Shown in pieces: positions 23,460-36,668 of a stretch of DNA of 64,000 bases. The notes under the pieces were generated by a model. The model worked only from the letters and a program-made list of their open reading frames with translations, ran no database searches and was not told the DNA's origin. Source of the DNA: Gremmenia infestans (taxonomy: Eukaryota; Ascomycota; Leotiomycetes; Helotiales; Hamatocanthoscyphaceae); contig JAFEVB010000015.1 in NCBI GenBank assembly GCA_032629725.1, positions 1,612,001 to 1,676,000 of the forward strand, in the 5' to 3' direction. Made by a program: the position numbers and the translations under genes. Position 1 is the stretch's first letter; each line of letters starts with the position of its first letter.

Positions 23460-25875
23460 TCAAGAAAATTGTAAGTCCATAGAGTAGTCGGTCACATCAC
23501 CGCCAAACGTTTCACAATTTTGTTGCCCAAAGTTCTGGATACAGCCTGAGTCTACATTGGTTTCCAGTGCTGGGTTTACGTCCAGCGTCCAATTTCCGAA
23601 CCCAAGTGGCATGAACTGTGGGAAGAAATCTGAAAAGTCGAAGTCATGAGGTCCCATAGCGGGATCGACCTCCATCTGATCCAGTATCCCAAAATCAGGA
23701 GTTCCTCCTAGGGCTATTCCTGGTGTCTCCTGGAATACAGCACTATGACGCGCTTCTTGGAATGGCTCCTGGTTCTGAGCCGCGGGAGGAACAGGAAGCG
23801 GCGAATCGCGGAGAAATTCCCCAGCTATTAGTCGCGAGAGCTGCGGATTTCTAAAGTGCTCTATCATTGACCTCAGTATGGCAAGATTTCGACCTGCGAG
23901 TAGCAGAGACGACGACATATCTTCCTGTATCTTGATGCATAATTGAAAAGCGTTCTTCACGTTGCTTTTATCCTCATCCTGTGCACCCGATGCAATATCA
24001 GATAATAGACTGAGAGAAACCGTCAAGGCAATGGGTGCTGACCATGAAAATATCCTTCTCAGCCCGAACTGCTGTTGAAACTGATTTAACATCTTGACGA
24101 TCCGGATTGAGTTCAAGGTGCAGATTTTCTGTGAGTCGGACGAGGTATACCCCTTGAGGTGGCGCGTAGAAGACTTCCCGGTTCCGGAATTAAGTACTGA
24201 AGCAGAGAATGGGCGATGGAGCAGAATTGTGGTGGTTAAGAATTGCATATGAAGGGCAAAGATGGCGGACGGGGATAAAGGGGCTTGTTTCGCGTTCCAT
24301 TGAAGCCCAGTCGGCAATTCTTTCAGCCACCGAAGGAGTTTATCACTTGTAATAGAGAGCTTTGATATCGTAGCAGGATCATCTAAAAGTTCATCGTCCC
24401 GGTTGATTACATTGATGATATCATCCAGGATCCTAGCCAGATCTACCCATGCAGCAAGTATCTGGAATTGGCTGCCCACCGTCTGCTCAGAGGGGAGGGG
24501 CACGGAAATGTCCTCTAGTTTGATTGACGTTGGGCGGCCCTGGAAACAACTATACAACCTAGGAAAGGTTTCAGCCACATGTATTACATCGAACAATGTA
24601 GTGTAAGAGTCTCATACTTGTCTATAATATAGCATGCCCATAATGTTGCATGTCGAACTTTTCTATCATTTTGTGTAATACTGCCGGCTTTTAACAGGTC
24701 TGAGCAATCCTGATGTAATCCAAGATCGTATATAAGACGAAATGCCATTCCTACAGGAGATGTAAGTGTAATTCACAGGATAAACGCATGAAGATATATA
24801 CCAGGATATAACCAACAGGATCGATCATTCCCCAAGCTACCTAGGTAGTGGCCAAAGATGCACAGAGCTTGGATGGTGGCTATAGTAGGGGTTTCAAGCT
24901 CATCAAGCAATTCAGCTTTGGCACGCTTCAAAAATACGACTCCAAGTCCTGTTGCAGCTTTTCTATCACTGAGGCGCAATGCTCTCAAGAGAATAGAGTA
25001 GAGCAGAAATGGTGAATAGTACTGAGATTTGGATTCTTTCCTGTAGTTTGCGTGGAAGGTCTCCTCGTCTAATATAGGCAGTGCAGGATGCTGATATGTG
25101 AAATAGAGACCAATAAGATGATCCTTCATTTCTTGCGAGTCCGAGAGTTGTTCCGTCTCGGCATCCGTTGTATCAGATGGTAATTCGGCCGCTATCGCTG
25201 AAAGAGGGGATGTTGGTAGAAATGAGACGATTTGTAGGTTGGAAGAGTATCCAAAAAAATGTAACTGTCCATTTTCATCTTTGTTCAAGTTGCCGTTGCT
25301 AAATCGTCTTTGAGTGTTTGGTTTTCCAAGTCCAAAGTCTTTCGTTAAAGACTCCGTATTAAGTGGTACTCGATTGAGGGCTCCAGGAAAGCCTCCCGAA
25401 TGACATGTAATCCCAGCGTCTTCATCTATGGTCGAGACAATGCTTTGCTGCTTGTTGCTTAGCCGAACCGAGTCCAAGTCCAATTGACCCGAATGCACGC
25501 GATTCCCTAGAAAGGGATTGGTAGATGTTCTGCTCTGCTCAAGTGCGGCAATTCGATCTTGCAGGGTTTGTATATACGCTTTTGATGTTGATCTGATATT
25601 AAATTTCAGCAGAATCCTTTCTACCATCCACGCCGAGTTACGTACCTCTTCCGACGGTCATCGAATCGATACACACACGACCGATTAGTTGTGCTACAAT
25701 TCGAACATTGTTCGCCACGTTGACCAGCGTCCCCATCACACTATGGAAATCAGAACTAAGCTTAGATTAAATGGAAAGAGAGAGAAGTCTCATGGCTTAC
25801 TTTGACTCTTCGATCCCTGCAGGCTACGCAGGCAATCGAGGCTCGTCTCAACGTCTCCGATGCAGATCCAACCAT
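23460..25875 (-). CDS. Zn2Cys6 transcription factor 1 (fungal_trans domain)
   Basis: Nuclear regulator. Exons 25875..25801, 25740..25646, 25592..24802, 24750..24618 and 24558..23460 give 730 residues. The zinc cluster is CVACRDRRVKCDGDAGQRG plus EQCSNCSTTNRSC, with six cysteines spaced 2-6-10-2-6, followed by a basic stretch (DDRRKR) and a short coiled coil (YIQTLQDRIAALEQ). The middle domain contains HLIGLYFTYQHPALPILDEETF, LYPGMAFRLIYDLGLHQ and LYSCFQGRPTSI, the fungal-specific transcription factor domain. The acidic C-terminus (DFDFSDFFPQF, DVTDYSMDLQFS) looks like an activation region. Divergent from the second Zn2Cys6 gene. A pathway-specific role is inferred from position. Confidence 0.9.
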
Positions 25876-27093
25876 GCTTAGATTACGTGGTGTTGACGGT
25901 TGAATATTGTTGATTATTGATCTCTATAGAACTACAAGTAACAAGAAGCCGGCATGAGCGAGCAAAGATATTGCAAATATTTGGAAGATTACAGGGGGAG
26001 AAGTGGGGTCCGGGGTATCCGCAGGGACGCTTGCCCGCGGTGCGGGGAAGTATTACCCCAACTTTCTGGGATTGCTAGTGCTACAAGGGAATCATATTAA
26101 GAGCATGGTTCTAGGGATTAAATTTATCGAAATCGGTATGAATGGTCGTCACTGTTTTTGATCTCTTAGTAATCTTATATTGAATTTCAATTAACTAAAT
26201 CAGTTTTACGTTTTAAATTGTGCAGAAAGAAGCATGTTATATAACGAATATTACTAATACAACGCTTATAATTATTAATTACAGCGTACCGGATGCTGAA
26301 ATACACTAGAACTCTCCTATTGCTCTTCGAAGTACTGTTTATGGCTCCTTCGATGTTTAATCCTCCCGAACCAAGCCGCGCGAGGCAAGATTCTGGGGCT
26401 TGGGCTTGGTACTGGCTACAAAAACTGCCAGGCTCAAAAGTACTAAATTAATGTACTTTGCTTTAATCACGCATTCTCAAATTTACCAAAGGCACGGAAC
26501 ATCATTAAACTAGGCTGCTTAAGGTATATTAACATGCTCATAAACTCTTCACTCCTCACACTCGATTTCTTCTGACGAACACACTTCAATATATATGCTT
26601 CTATCCTCATGTGCTAGCGTCAAGCTATAGCTCGATCAATCTCTGTACGCTGTACGAGTATTCTAATATATTCATACTAACAGATACGCCAGGAGAACAA
26701 GATCTCATGACGCGGGGAAATGTATTATTAGAAAAGGATATGCACTCACCCCAGGAGGTCGCTGGAAATGCTCGGTCCGGTGGTTATAAAATGTGGCTTT
26801 TACGGACGGACCAATTGCTAGTAGTGAAACACCGGGGCACGCGGGGTACATGGGCTACACACATCGCAGATCACTTTTCTCTGCGACTAATTAGCCAGCG
26901 TGCAACTTAAATAGAGCTCTAGGTTATCTCACTGCATCTTTTTGTTTTCCTCGTTGATCACTGGGTTGCAGCTTTACTACCGAGACTTTTAGTAATTCAG
27001 ATTGCACGTTGATTGGAATTAGACATCAAAGGATTCTCTTATTCAGCCAGGACATTTTAATTCGGCATGTTTATGAAGCTCTAAGCTCTAGAG
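25876..27093. other. Divergent intergenic region between two regulators
   Basis: 1.2 kb, AT-rich, between the starts of two Zn2Cys6 genes. I did not see the TTCGGAA motif here, unlike most other promoters of the cluster. A 99-codon ORF at 26611 has no recognisable content. Confidence 0.55.
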
Positions 27094-29561
27094 ATGTCTG
27101 ATCAAAACCAAGCCTACAACAGCAATAACAACAATCGAGTGCGCCAAAAGGATGGCGGACAAAAGCAGAAACGAAACAAATATATTACTAGAGCCTGGTG
27201 AATTCCCCTCTGATGTAATGGAAAAGGAAGATTCCTAACCTTTGTAATTCTCTAGCCAAGATTGCCAGAGACGGAAGGTAAAGGTATGTTGTGTGAACTA
27301 AAGTCATGACAAACCTAATCAACCCAGTGCTCAGGGGAGGACGTGTGTGCTCACTGTCGTGCGAGGCGAGTCCAGTGCGAATACTTGCCAAAGTCTGATA
27401 ACGATGGAAAACGAACACGGTTGCAAGACGCGTGCAATTTAAAGTGTGTAGATGCGTGCATAACTAGAATTTTTATACTTACAAATAATAGTGAGGGCCC
27501 CGAACGCGCAGAGCCAGAACCAGATGACGAGAGATATGATATTAGTGCTCCCACTACGAATGACAATCTGTCAATTGAAGAAAGAATTGCACTTCTCCAG
27601 GAGGAGGTGAAGCGCGTTGCGAAGCGAAGCACCCCAATGCTACCTCAGGAGTATGTACTATTTATCCTCAACGGTAACGATAGCAACATTGATATTATAT
27701 AGAGACGAGCCCTCAATTCAGCGTAGAAGACTCACAGTTTCTTCTTCTGTGCAATACGCTATCGACTTTTCCCATGGACTTGCTGAAGAAACGGACACAT
27801 TCAACTTGAATTTGTCCCGCTGCAGGAATATATCACTTTCTTCGCAACTTCTCGCGCTGCATGAACTTTCAAGTCCGTCTCAGGACGACGATCCTCACCC
27901 GAATCTGAAAAATGGACGAATCTTCACAATAGAATTACCAAAGCCGTCTCGGCTAAGGCACTTGGTCACTGTGTACTTCGGGGAAATGGAGTCTTTTTTC
28001 CACGTTCTAGATCAGGATGACACCCGGAAACGCGTCTTTCAAGCTCTAGACGATTTAGACTACTCCGAGTACGAAATTATAATCGATGTAGATGCTCAAA
28101 ATCATGCTATCATAGCTCTTCTATGTAACATGCTTGCGATAGGAGAGTCGATGGATTCAACTAGTAGCGACATGGAGGATTCGCGTCCAGGGTGGCCAAC
28201 ATACGTTCGAGGACGCAAATTACTTCAACAGTGTTCATCCTCAAACCAGATTGATCTTGATCTCATCAGATACCACACTTTGGGAGCGTTATATATGTTG
28301 AACTGCGATTTGCTCCAGTCGGCGTCTCAAGCGATATCAATCACTGTTCAAATGTCCATGTTTGCTCGACTGAATGACCAAGGGTCTTGGGGAAAGTGTA
28401 CTACACTGGAAAAAGAATTTCGACAAAAACTCTGGTGGACTATCTATTACTTGGACCGTCGAATTACTCAACGGCTTGGAACACCCTATCTGATTAGAGA
28501 CGCCGAGGTTGCAGTCGAAGACTTTGAGATTCAGGGAAATTCGACCACGAAGGAATTCAATCAAAATCCAATGACAGTACCAGTAACTATCTATTACCAG
28601 GTTCTTATAAACTTTAGTAGGCTATGGGGTCGAATTTGGGACACATTCTTTGCTGCGACAGCTCGAAAAGGTGGAAACCTAGAGGAGATCGAAATAACAG
28701 ACACTCGAATCCTATATCTCAGAAAGATGTTGCCCCAGCAATTAACTTGGAATTCTGATAGAGCCAGTACATATGTTGGCAAAGGAGAAAAAGAACCACA
28801 GATACGTCAGCGATTGACAATCTTCATAGTAAGAAAGCCTTTTACCCCCAAAATTTAAGTCAGTTTGTTGAGAAACCATAAAGAGAATCAACCTTTTACG
28901 GATGATCATCCGCCAGAATCCTCTTCTCTCCCATAGTTGTGATGAGGAAGGAAAAGCATTCTGTGCTCTTCTTGCCAAAGATACCATTGAGGCGATTTCG
29001 GCCTTTGCAAATGTATGCCCCCAGATTCGGGCATCTGGGTACTTCCTCAGCACAGCATTGGTTGAATGCATCTATCACTTAGTATTCATTATCAAAAGCA
29101 ACCGTAATCAGGTACAATATGTAGATGCGATTGGATCTTTTCGATGCGCATATCAACTTCTTGCGGATTACAGCGGAATTTGGACGACAGCTAAAAGAGC
29201 CCTGCAAGCTCTCGGGACAGCTGTCTTCGACGGGAAAAGCCTCGATGAATTTCTTCAAACACTTTCAAAGAACACAGACTCCAGTATCCATGTGGATAAA
29301 TGTTCTTCCAATGGCGATAACGGGCCCATGTCGCCTAAACAGGTGGAATATCACGAACAAGATCCAGTTCGACATATAGCGCCTCCAAGAGCCCAAAACA
29401 CAATGGCACTGGCATTCGACAAAAACTCGCACCAGGGAATGAATCAGCAGGCGCCACAGATAGGGCAACCTGGTGATAATGCCGAATTCATTCAAGATCT
29501 AGCAAACAGCTACGGAGAGTTGGATTTCGACATCCGGCGCCAATACTTTGGAAACTTGTAA
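27094..29561 (+). CDS. Zn2Cys6 transcription factor 2 (fungal_trans domain)
   Basis: Nuclear regulator of 736 residues from exons 27094..27197, 27256..27283 (28 nt), 27328..27443, 27492..27650, 27703..28828 and 28884..29561. Splicing of the first three exons assembles the zinc cluster CQDCQRRKVKCSGEDVCAHC followed by RARRVQCEY, spacing 2-6-5-2-6. The coiled segment IEERIALLQEEVKRV follows. The fungal_trans region includes VTVYFGEMESFFHVLD, GRKLLQQC, YHTLGALYMLNCD, LWWTIYYLDRRITQRLGTPYLI. The tail is glutamine and asparagine rich. It is a different subfamily from factor 1. Confidence 0.88.
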
Positions 29562-29632
29562 ATATTGCATCAAATTAGGACCGGTTGCATCACCTTCTGG
29601 CACAATATGAATTCAGCTGCGCAACTGTTCAT

Positions 29633-31523
29633 TTACAACTTCGCTAGTAAACCTCCTTTTTCGAACTTCTCTTGCTCAAGTCGTAGGACCCTTCTCAACA
29701 CCTTCCCGGTAGGATTCTTAGGCAGAGAATCCACAAACACGACCCCTCCCTTCAATTGTTTATAGCTTGAAACCTGACTCGACACGAATTTCGATATCGA
29801 TTGGGCATGGACAACTTGAATATCTGGTGGGTGCGAAGCGCTTCCGCCTTTGAGAACTACATAGGCGCGAGACAGCTCAGTTGAATCTTTCTCGCTCCAC
29901 ACGCCACAAACTGCAGCTTCATCTACCACAACATGTTTGACCAATATTTCTTCGAGCTCTGTGGGTGATACTTGAAAGCTTGAAGAAAGAGATTAGCCAA
30001 GGTTGCGGAATTGGCGATTTTCTTACCCGTTGTATTTGATGATGTCTTTCAGGCGGTCGAAAATCACCAGAAATCCATTGTTGTCAATATAACCTAAGTC
30101 TCCTGTTCTGTACCAATTTCCATCTAATATTGAGTCCGCTGTGGCGTCTGGATTGTCCTTATATCCCCTTTTGAGATTTATCAGTGAAAATTGCAAATAC
30201 TGCTGTATGGAGAAAGACATACATCATTACATTAGGGCCCCGGACAGTAATCTCGCCCGGGCCTTGAGACCCAACGTCAGCTCCATCCAGATCTACAAAT
30301 CGCATCTCAGTGTTGGCAATTAATGTTCCTGCTGCAGAGAGTGACAAGCTTGTATCACGAACGCCACTCTGAACACATGGACCTGACAGCTCTGTGCAAC
30401 CATACGCTAGAATTCTCTTAGCTAACAATGATGCGAAATGGAACGTGGGTTAGTGAGTACGGACTTTGACACAAGGCGACACCTGGAAATACGGCTCTCA
30501 ACTTCCCTGCTGTCTCTGCCTGTCAAGAGAGTCAGTCCACTGTATCCAAGCGTGTGATCAAACGACACTTACGTTCAACGGAGCTGCGGAACACGAAAAA
30601 TATTCCAGTGAAGGGTATGTGTATCTTTGCACAATGGGATTCTCGGCCAAAAGCTTTGCGATTGGTGGGACGAGCCTTGCCAAAGTTGCTTTGCGGTCTT
30701 GCAGCAGGCGGCAATAGACCTCCAGATCGAATCTTGGCATCAAGCAAACATATGCACCCAACCAGCATGCTCCAGTCATGCACACGTACAAAGCATATAC
30801 GTGTGATAGGGGCGGGAAAAAGATCTCCCTCTGACTGCCTCGCCAGTTGTCCGGATTATCGGCCCTCAGCTGCTGAATTGCGGATATGAGGTTGCGATGT
30901 GATAGCATCACTGCTTTCGGTTTTCCAGTTGTCCCACTCGAAAGTAATATTGCACATGAAATTGTACCTGAGTTACGTCCTTGCAAGGAGAAGGCTTGCG
31001 ACACCTCCAGAGATCCGGGTGTTGAGCTCGAAGAGAACTGAATCCATTCATCGTGTGGGTTTCCAAGAGCTATAATTTTTAGCTCCGGAGGGCAGTTCTG
31101 ACATAATCGCAATGCTCGTGGAAGCGTTTCGAATAGAGAATCGTGGATCACAAGGTAGTCAGGCTGGATTAAATCCACAGCAAATGCTATCTCTTTTCGG
31201 TGCAAAGAGTTGTTGATAGGGCTCACAATTCCACCAATCCACCAAACTGCGTGGACTACCAAGATATAATCTATACAACTTGGAGCCATAATCGAAACTG
31301 TTTGTCCTGGCTTCACACCTAACTCATGTTTCAACCAGCCTGCTGACTGCCGCACATGGAGCCGAAACCCTCCATAAGTTGAAGTTTTTCCAGTGAGAGC
31401 ATCCTCGTAGATAATCTTATCATCTGGGGTATTTGAGACATTATCGTTCATTAACTCGGCGATAGATATATTGCTAGGGATGTCTACCCACTTGGGGGAG
31501 CGAAGAATATTGTGAGCTGCCAT
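29633..31523 (-). CDS. AMP-forming acyl-CoA ligase (4-coumarate-CoA ligase-like) with PTS1
   Basis: Activates a carboxylic acid to its CoA thioester through an acyl-adenylate. Exons 31523..30573, 30519..30483 (37 nt), 30421..30223, 30167..30027 and 29978..29633 give 557 residues. Motifs: LLSSGTTGKPKAV (192-205), FFPPLSHVYAL, YGCTELSGPC, WYRTGDLGYID, RLKDIIKYNGFQVSPTELE and the C-terminal NPTGKVLRR with the catalytic lysine. It ends GGLLAKL, a PTS1. The start is the first true ATG at 31523. Divergent from the P450. The likely substrate is the ring-opened acid of the pathway, by inference. Confidence 0.92.
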
Positions 31524-32126
31524 TATCACATGAACAGCAAGTTGAAACGCACGATCTTCTTATTGCAAAAATCAAAATGAGACAAGACTACTTACTGAGA
31601 CCAACCTACTGATCATCGAGAATAATTTCAGGCAATGCGCTACTGTCCCTTTCCTTAGCTATCCGACCTTGAGTTTGATTCTTCATGGTCGCGCATATAT
31701 TCCGATGTTGGTTTCCGTAGAAGAAGCCGAAACTAAGTTACGTTACCGAGATTGATTCCGAACATTAAACATTTCGGAACCTTACTAGTTTGCCTCTAGC
31801 ACTGCCGCATTGTTACTGAAACCTATACCTACCCCGCATTTTCAATTTTTCACTTGTCGCGGCAGCTTTTAGTGAGGCGTTGAGTATAAAGAAACTGTAG
31901 AGACATATCTCGGTAAACGGGTTTTCACATGAAGATAAAATAGGTATACTTGCGACTGAGTGGTTGCTTATCGCGGGGTAGTTACGGTTATTTCAGGTCA
32001 TTCCAGCCGCGGTTATGCAAAGCAAGGCAACCAGTAGCTGTGTTGATTTGTCTTAGATGTATTCTTCTTCTTAAAAAAAGTGATTAGTGTAGACTAGATT
32101 TTGGGCTTTTCACCTCTAGTAACGAA
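31524..32126. promoter_or_regulatory. Divergent promoter, acyl-CoA ligase / P450, with inverted TTCCGAA-N10-TTCGGAA
   Basis: 0.6 kb. TTCCGAA at 31756-31762 and TTCGGAA at 31773-31779 form an inverted repeat, placed about 240 bp from the ligase start and 350 bp from the P450 start. No supported ORF. Confidence 0.55.
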
Positions 32127-33820
32127 ATGAGTTGGCTGGTAGAATTTGCGAGGCTATGTAGCACCCATTGGGTTCTTGCTGCAGCGGCACTTCTTCTAAT
32201 ACACCTTCTTTTGAATCGATACAGACATGGAATCTCAAAGATTCCAGGGCCATTTCTAGCATCTTTGAGTGATGCATGGCTGTTTGTTCACTATCTTCGA
32301 CGACGCGGCATAGAAGAATATGATATGCACCAGAGGTACGGGTCTCCATTACTTCGTGTTGGTCCAAATACAATATCGGTGTCTGATTCGGAAGCACTCC
32401 GAGTGATCTATGGCTGGAAGCCAGTTTTTAAGAAGGTAAGCTCAAAGTATTCTCCCATGGTGAAATAACTTATTGGATCCTATTCAGGCACGCCTGTACA
32501 TATCTCAATTCGTCACTACGACTGATGGCTCGGTACTTGAGAACATGTCTTCGACCAGAGACGAAGATGTGCATAGTAAATTGAGGCGACCAGTAGCACA
32601 TACGTATTCACTGAGTACGCTCATCGAATATGAGCCACTAGTGGACTCAACGTCAATGGTCTTCATGAATCAAATGGAAGAGCGGTTTGTACGAACAGGG
32701 GAGGAATGCAATTTGTCCCGGTGGCTACAGATGTATGCCTTCGACATCATGTAAGCAATTGGAAAAGTTTCAAATCCGACAAACACTCACCAATGACAGT
32801 GGAGAACTTACCTTCAGTAATCGATTTGGTTTTTTAGAGTCCGGGAAAGACCTTGGTGACATGATGTATCACACAGGAAAGGCAATGGATTATATCGGGA
32901 TAGTAAGGACTGACTCAATACCCTTATAGCTCGTAGCTGACAAAACAAAGGTTGGCCAAATCCCTACGGTAGACGAATACCTCAGACTCAAGGGGTTCGG
33001 AAATATTCTTCGCAAAATTCGACCCACAGGACCTATGATGAAATTCACTGCCAAGCGGATCAAAGAACACACCTCATTGGAAAACCATTCGAGACCTGAC
33101 TTTCTAACTCGCTTCATCAAGGCACGAGAAAAGTTCCCCGAGCTCATGACGGATGGCCGGCTTGCCACATATACCAATACCAATGTTAGTGCGGGATCGG
33201 ATACTACTGCAATTGCGCTTCGGGAAGTGACATGGAGAATTCTCACTCACCCTAAATGCTATGAACAAGTGATGGACGAGATCAAGGATACAATTAAGTC
33301 CAGAGCTATTGCTGGCGAGGAGGTTGAGCATCCAATCACTTGGACCGAAAGCCAGCGGATGGTGTACTTTCAAGCCGTCGTTAAGGAATCTCTTCGAGTC
33401 CATCCTGCCCTCGGACAAATCATTCCCCGGGAGGTACCCGAAGGCGGTGTAGAGATTTGTGGGACGTTCATTCCAGGAGGAACAACAGTCGGTTGTAATG
33501 CGTGGACTGTTCATCGAGACAAGACACTTTATGGGGAAGATGCTGCCCAATTCAGACCAGAGCGCTGGCTAGACGAAGACAAAGAAAAGGTCAGGAACAT
33601 GGAGAACCTCAGCTTTGCGTTTGGAGGAGGTCCAAGAGTGTGCTTGGGCCGAAACATTGCAATGCTGGAGATTTCAAAATTTGTTCCGGAGTTTTTCAGA
33701 CGAATGGAGATCACATTGGTTGATTCGAAGAGATATAAACTCATCCCAGGGTGGCTGGTGCTACAAACCGGCTTGGACGTAACTTTAAGGCGAAGGGATC
33801 CAGCATCGCTTCGCGCTTAG
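32127..33820 (+). CDS. Cytochrome P450 monooxygenase (microsomal)
   Basis: Membrane-anchored heme monooxygenase that would hydroxylate the substrate, using NADPH-P450 reductase. Exons 32127..32435, 32488..32750, 32800..32902 and 32930..33820 give 521 residues. An N-terminal membrane anchor (WVLAAAALLLIHLLL) precedes the proline-rich hinge (KIPGPFLASL). The I-helix is AGSDTT (313-318), the K-helix ExxR is KESLR (377-381), the PERF region is FRPERW, and the heme loop FAFGGGPRVCLGRN places Cys about 463. General look is of pisatin-demethylase-like fungal P450s, but I cannot assign a CYP number. Confidence 0.92.
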
Positions 33821-34191
33821 AACGAAGCTTATGTTGTAGAAGGCTCTATTATTGTATAGCTTACCTTTACCACATAGTAGTTTAAATCCCTCGCCCCCTG
33901 ACACTTTTCTATCGAAAGAAAAAATGGTGAACACAACGATAGGACTCTCTATCCGTATTGTTTATGGGATTTTGAAGAGTTGTTTGGTTAGAAATAATAA
34001 CGGCAACTAAGTCATCTACCATATCCATCAAATGATCAATTGGTTCTCATCTGTGTTGTCTTTCTAATCAACTCAAAGAGCCCCCTTAGCGGGTTACACC
34101 CTACCATCCACGGGCATGGCTTCTGTTCGCTAAAAGTCGTTGATAACAGAGACGTCTGTAATTTTGTTTGTGTACTATTAACTATATGATT
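33821..34191. other. Convergent intergenic region
   Basis: 0.37 kb between the 3' ends of the P450 and the MFS transporter. I see nothing in it beyond likely 3' UTRs. Confidence 0.6.
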
Positions 34192-35965
34192 CTACCCCGC
34201 GTACAGTTGATTGTGTGAAAGTTCGGCCCAGGACTTAGGAGCTTCGGTCTTGGGAGCAGCATCCGTCTTGGACTGTTCAGCTTTGGGTACGTGTTCAACC
34301 TCCTCAACTTCTCCTCCGTTTTCTCCTTTCTCTGGCATCGCATCATCAAGCAAGTCCAATGGAATGGAGGCGAGTTGCAGTTCTCGCTGATAAACAACCA
34401 CTGTATCTTCATCGCCAAACATAGCGGCAATCTCCTCGAGCGGCTTGTGGAGGGTATCCTTGAACGTAAAAAATACAACGACTGCTCCGAGAACGGGAAT
34501 GCAGATAAAGAACAGATAGAACTTCCACGCAATGACTGTGAAAGCGTGAGGAGCTGCTTGAAGCCACATCAAATTTGTCACACTGAGGGTGGCCATCGCT
34601 AGAGCAAAGCCTTGCGACCGGACGTGAGATGGCCAGATTTCCGCGATATAAAAGTAAGTTGGTCCGTCGAGGAACATGGAGAAGGTAGCCTGGAAAAGGA
34701 AAATAATGAATGCACATGCAATCAAGCCATTACGATCCATGGTACCAATGTAATATCTCTGCAAGGCGGCTTCGATACTCATGCACGCCGCACAAGCAAT
34801 GAAACCAGCGGCGATGAGCGTGGGCCTTTTGATTTTATCCACGAAAAGCATTGCCACGATGTTAAAAACAAACCCGGTGAGCTGAAACCCGCCCTGGAAG
34901 TTCAGAATTTGAATAGTGTCGAAGCCAAGACTTCTCCAGATGATGGATCCATAGTCTATAACGGTTAGCGAAGGAACGTTGAGTAGTATATAGAACTACC
35001 TACTAAGAATAACTAAAACTCCAGAGCTCATCAAACAGAACTCCAGAAATATTGTCATTAATGCTCGCTTTCTCAGAGAAGGCTGTTTGAAAATCCCTAA
35101 GTACGAAGTCTCGAAGGTAACATCTAATTCGATCTGTTTTCGCATCTGATAAAATTCTCTCTTGGCGAATTCATCAGTTGGATCGTTGACATTGGAGTGC
35201 ATCCTATGGATGACTTTCCACGCCTGGTCTGTTCTTCCTTTGGATAAAAGAAAGCGGGGTGACTCGGGCATCCAATAGAGTCCACAGAGAATGATGGTGG
35301 GCAAAGCCATCTGAAGAGCAATAGGTCCACGCCATTGATTTGTTCCACTAACAAAATAGAACCCAAGGCCAACATAACATGCAAGTGTGTATCCCACCAT
35401 CATTCCCACAGCATGAACATCGGTCAAGATACCTCTAATGCTGGGAGGTGCAAGTTCAGCTACCCAGAGAGGAACACTTGCTAGGATTATGAAAGATCTA
35501 TCCCGAATCAGCGAATCCAGGCTCTGAATAAAGACAAAGCTAGTGTACTTACCCGAAACCACTTAGGAATCTAAACGCAATGAACATTCCAGGGTTGACA
35601 GAGGCGGTAAGAAGAGCACCTGAGAGCAACACCAATAAATTTCCCAGCGCAGCCGAAAACTTCCTGCCATACTTGTTGCTCGACCATCCCGCGAAAAAGG
35701 AACCGAAGACACCCCCAGCATAGTAGAGAGCATTCATTGCTCCTATTAACGCTTCTGCATTGGGTAACTCATTCAATTTCATGTGCTTGGTGAACGATGG
35801 TTGAGTCAAAGTCGTTGCAATTACTGATCCTGCATAGCCGTATGCTGCAGAGCTCAAAGTGATGAAACCAATAACTAGCAAGCTATAAAGATTGATGTGC
35901 TGTTGGCGAGTGAACCGCACTGAAGGGTTGGTCTGTGTGGTCTGAACGTTTGTTAAGTCCGCCAT
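34192..35965 (-). CDS. MFS transporter, sugar-porter type
   Basis: Twelve-helix plasma-membrane transporter. Exons 35965..35553, 35497..35004 and 34955..34192 give 556 residues. Features: WSSNKYGRK (loop 2-3 motif), SGFGSFIILASVPLWVAELAPPSIRG, LYWMPESPRFLL (sugar-porter PESPR motif), then FYIAEIWPSHVRSQG in the second half, in place of the usual PxExxxxxxR. A long charged C-terminal tail follows. The start at 35965 (MADLTNVQTT) is the first in-frame ATG. In this cluster it may import the growth substrate; sugar-porter paralogues often carry non-sugar cargo in catabolic clusters. Divergent from the esterase. Confidence 0.9.
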
Positions 35966-36668
35966 CTTCGAGAGACCGTTTGGATATTGAAGTTCTTCTT
36001 GTAAAAGATGGCACACTAAGGAACAAGAAATATGTCCTGGGAAATAAACTATATTGCCCTGAAGGACATCGTTAGTTTATATAATGCATACGAGAAGGTG
36101 CCAAATGTGGGGTCTCCACAGATTGGCATAATGTGCTCGGACGCAGGATTCGAGGATGACAGCGCCACCAGGTTGAGGTTGCTGCATATACCCCGCAAGC
36201 TAGTTTCGTACCCCATAAAAGTTATGTTGGAGATATTTTGAATCACAATACCAAGAATTGAGGGCTAAGTACCTTCTCCAATCTTACCCGCTTCTAGAGA
36301 CGAGCTATGGGCTAGACACTTGAGTGCTGTTGTCCCCACGGGGTAAAATCCCAAGAGCCGAAGTATTTGCCGTCTTCTGAATAACTATCAGACTTTGCTC
36401 TGGAGGTCTGTGCGTGAAAATACAAACCATCATCCATGCCTAGCCTTTCCCAGCAGAGTGGGTGCGTTGTCCCGAACACTCTCGATCCCAGTCCCGAAAA
36501 GTCATTCCGAAGCACCTCGAAATCATGTGACTATAACTACAAATACCCAGTTCATCAACTTAATAATATATAATCATACAGACAGAGGTATAAATAACCT
36601 CTTGTCGCAAGTACTTATTCCCAGCTTGTCGGTTTTGTTATTGTGTTTCTGAAGTCAGCCTGATCTCC
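35966..36668. promoter_or_regulatory. Divergent promoter, MFS transporter / esterase
   Basis: 0.7 kb. TTCCGAA at 36505-36511, about 160 bp upstream of the esterase start. No convincing ORF. Confidence 0.5.

Noticed and set aside
26611..26910. 99-codon ORF between the two regulators
   Set aside because: No family motif, poor composition, and in a promoter-like region.
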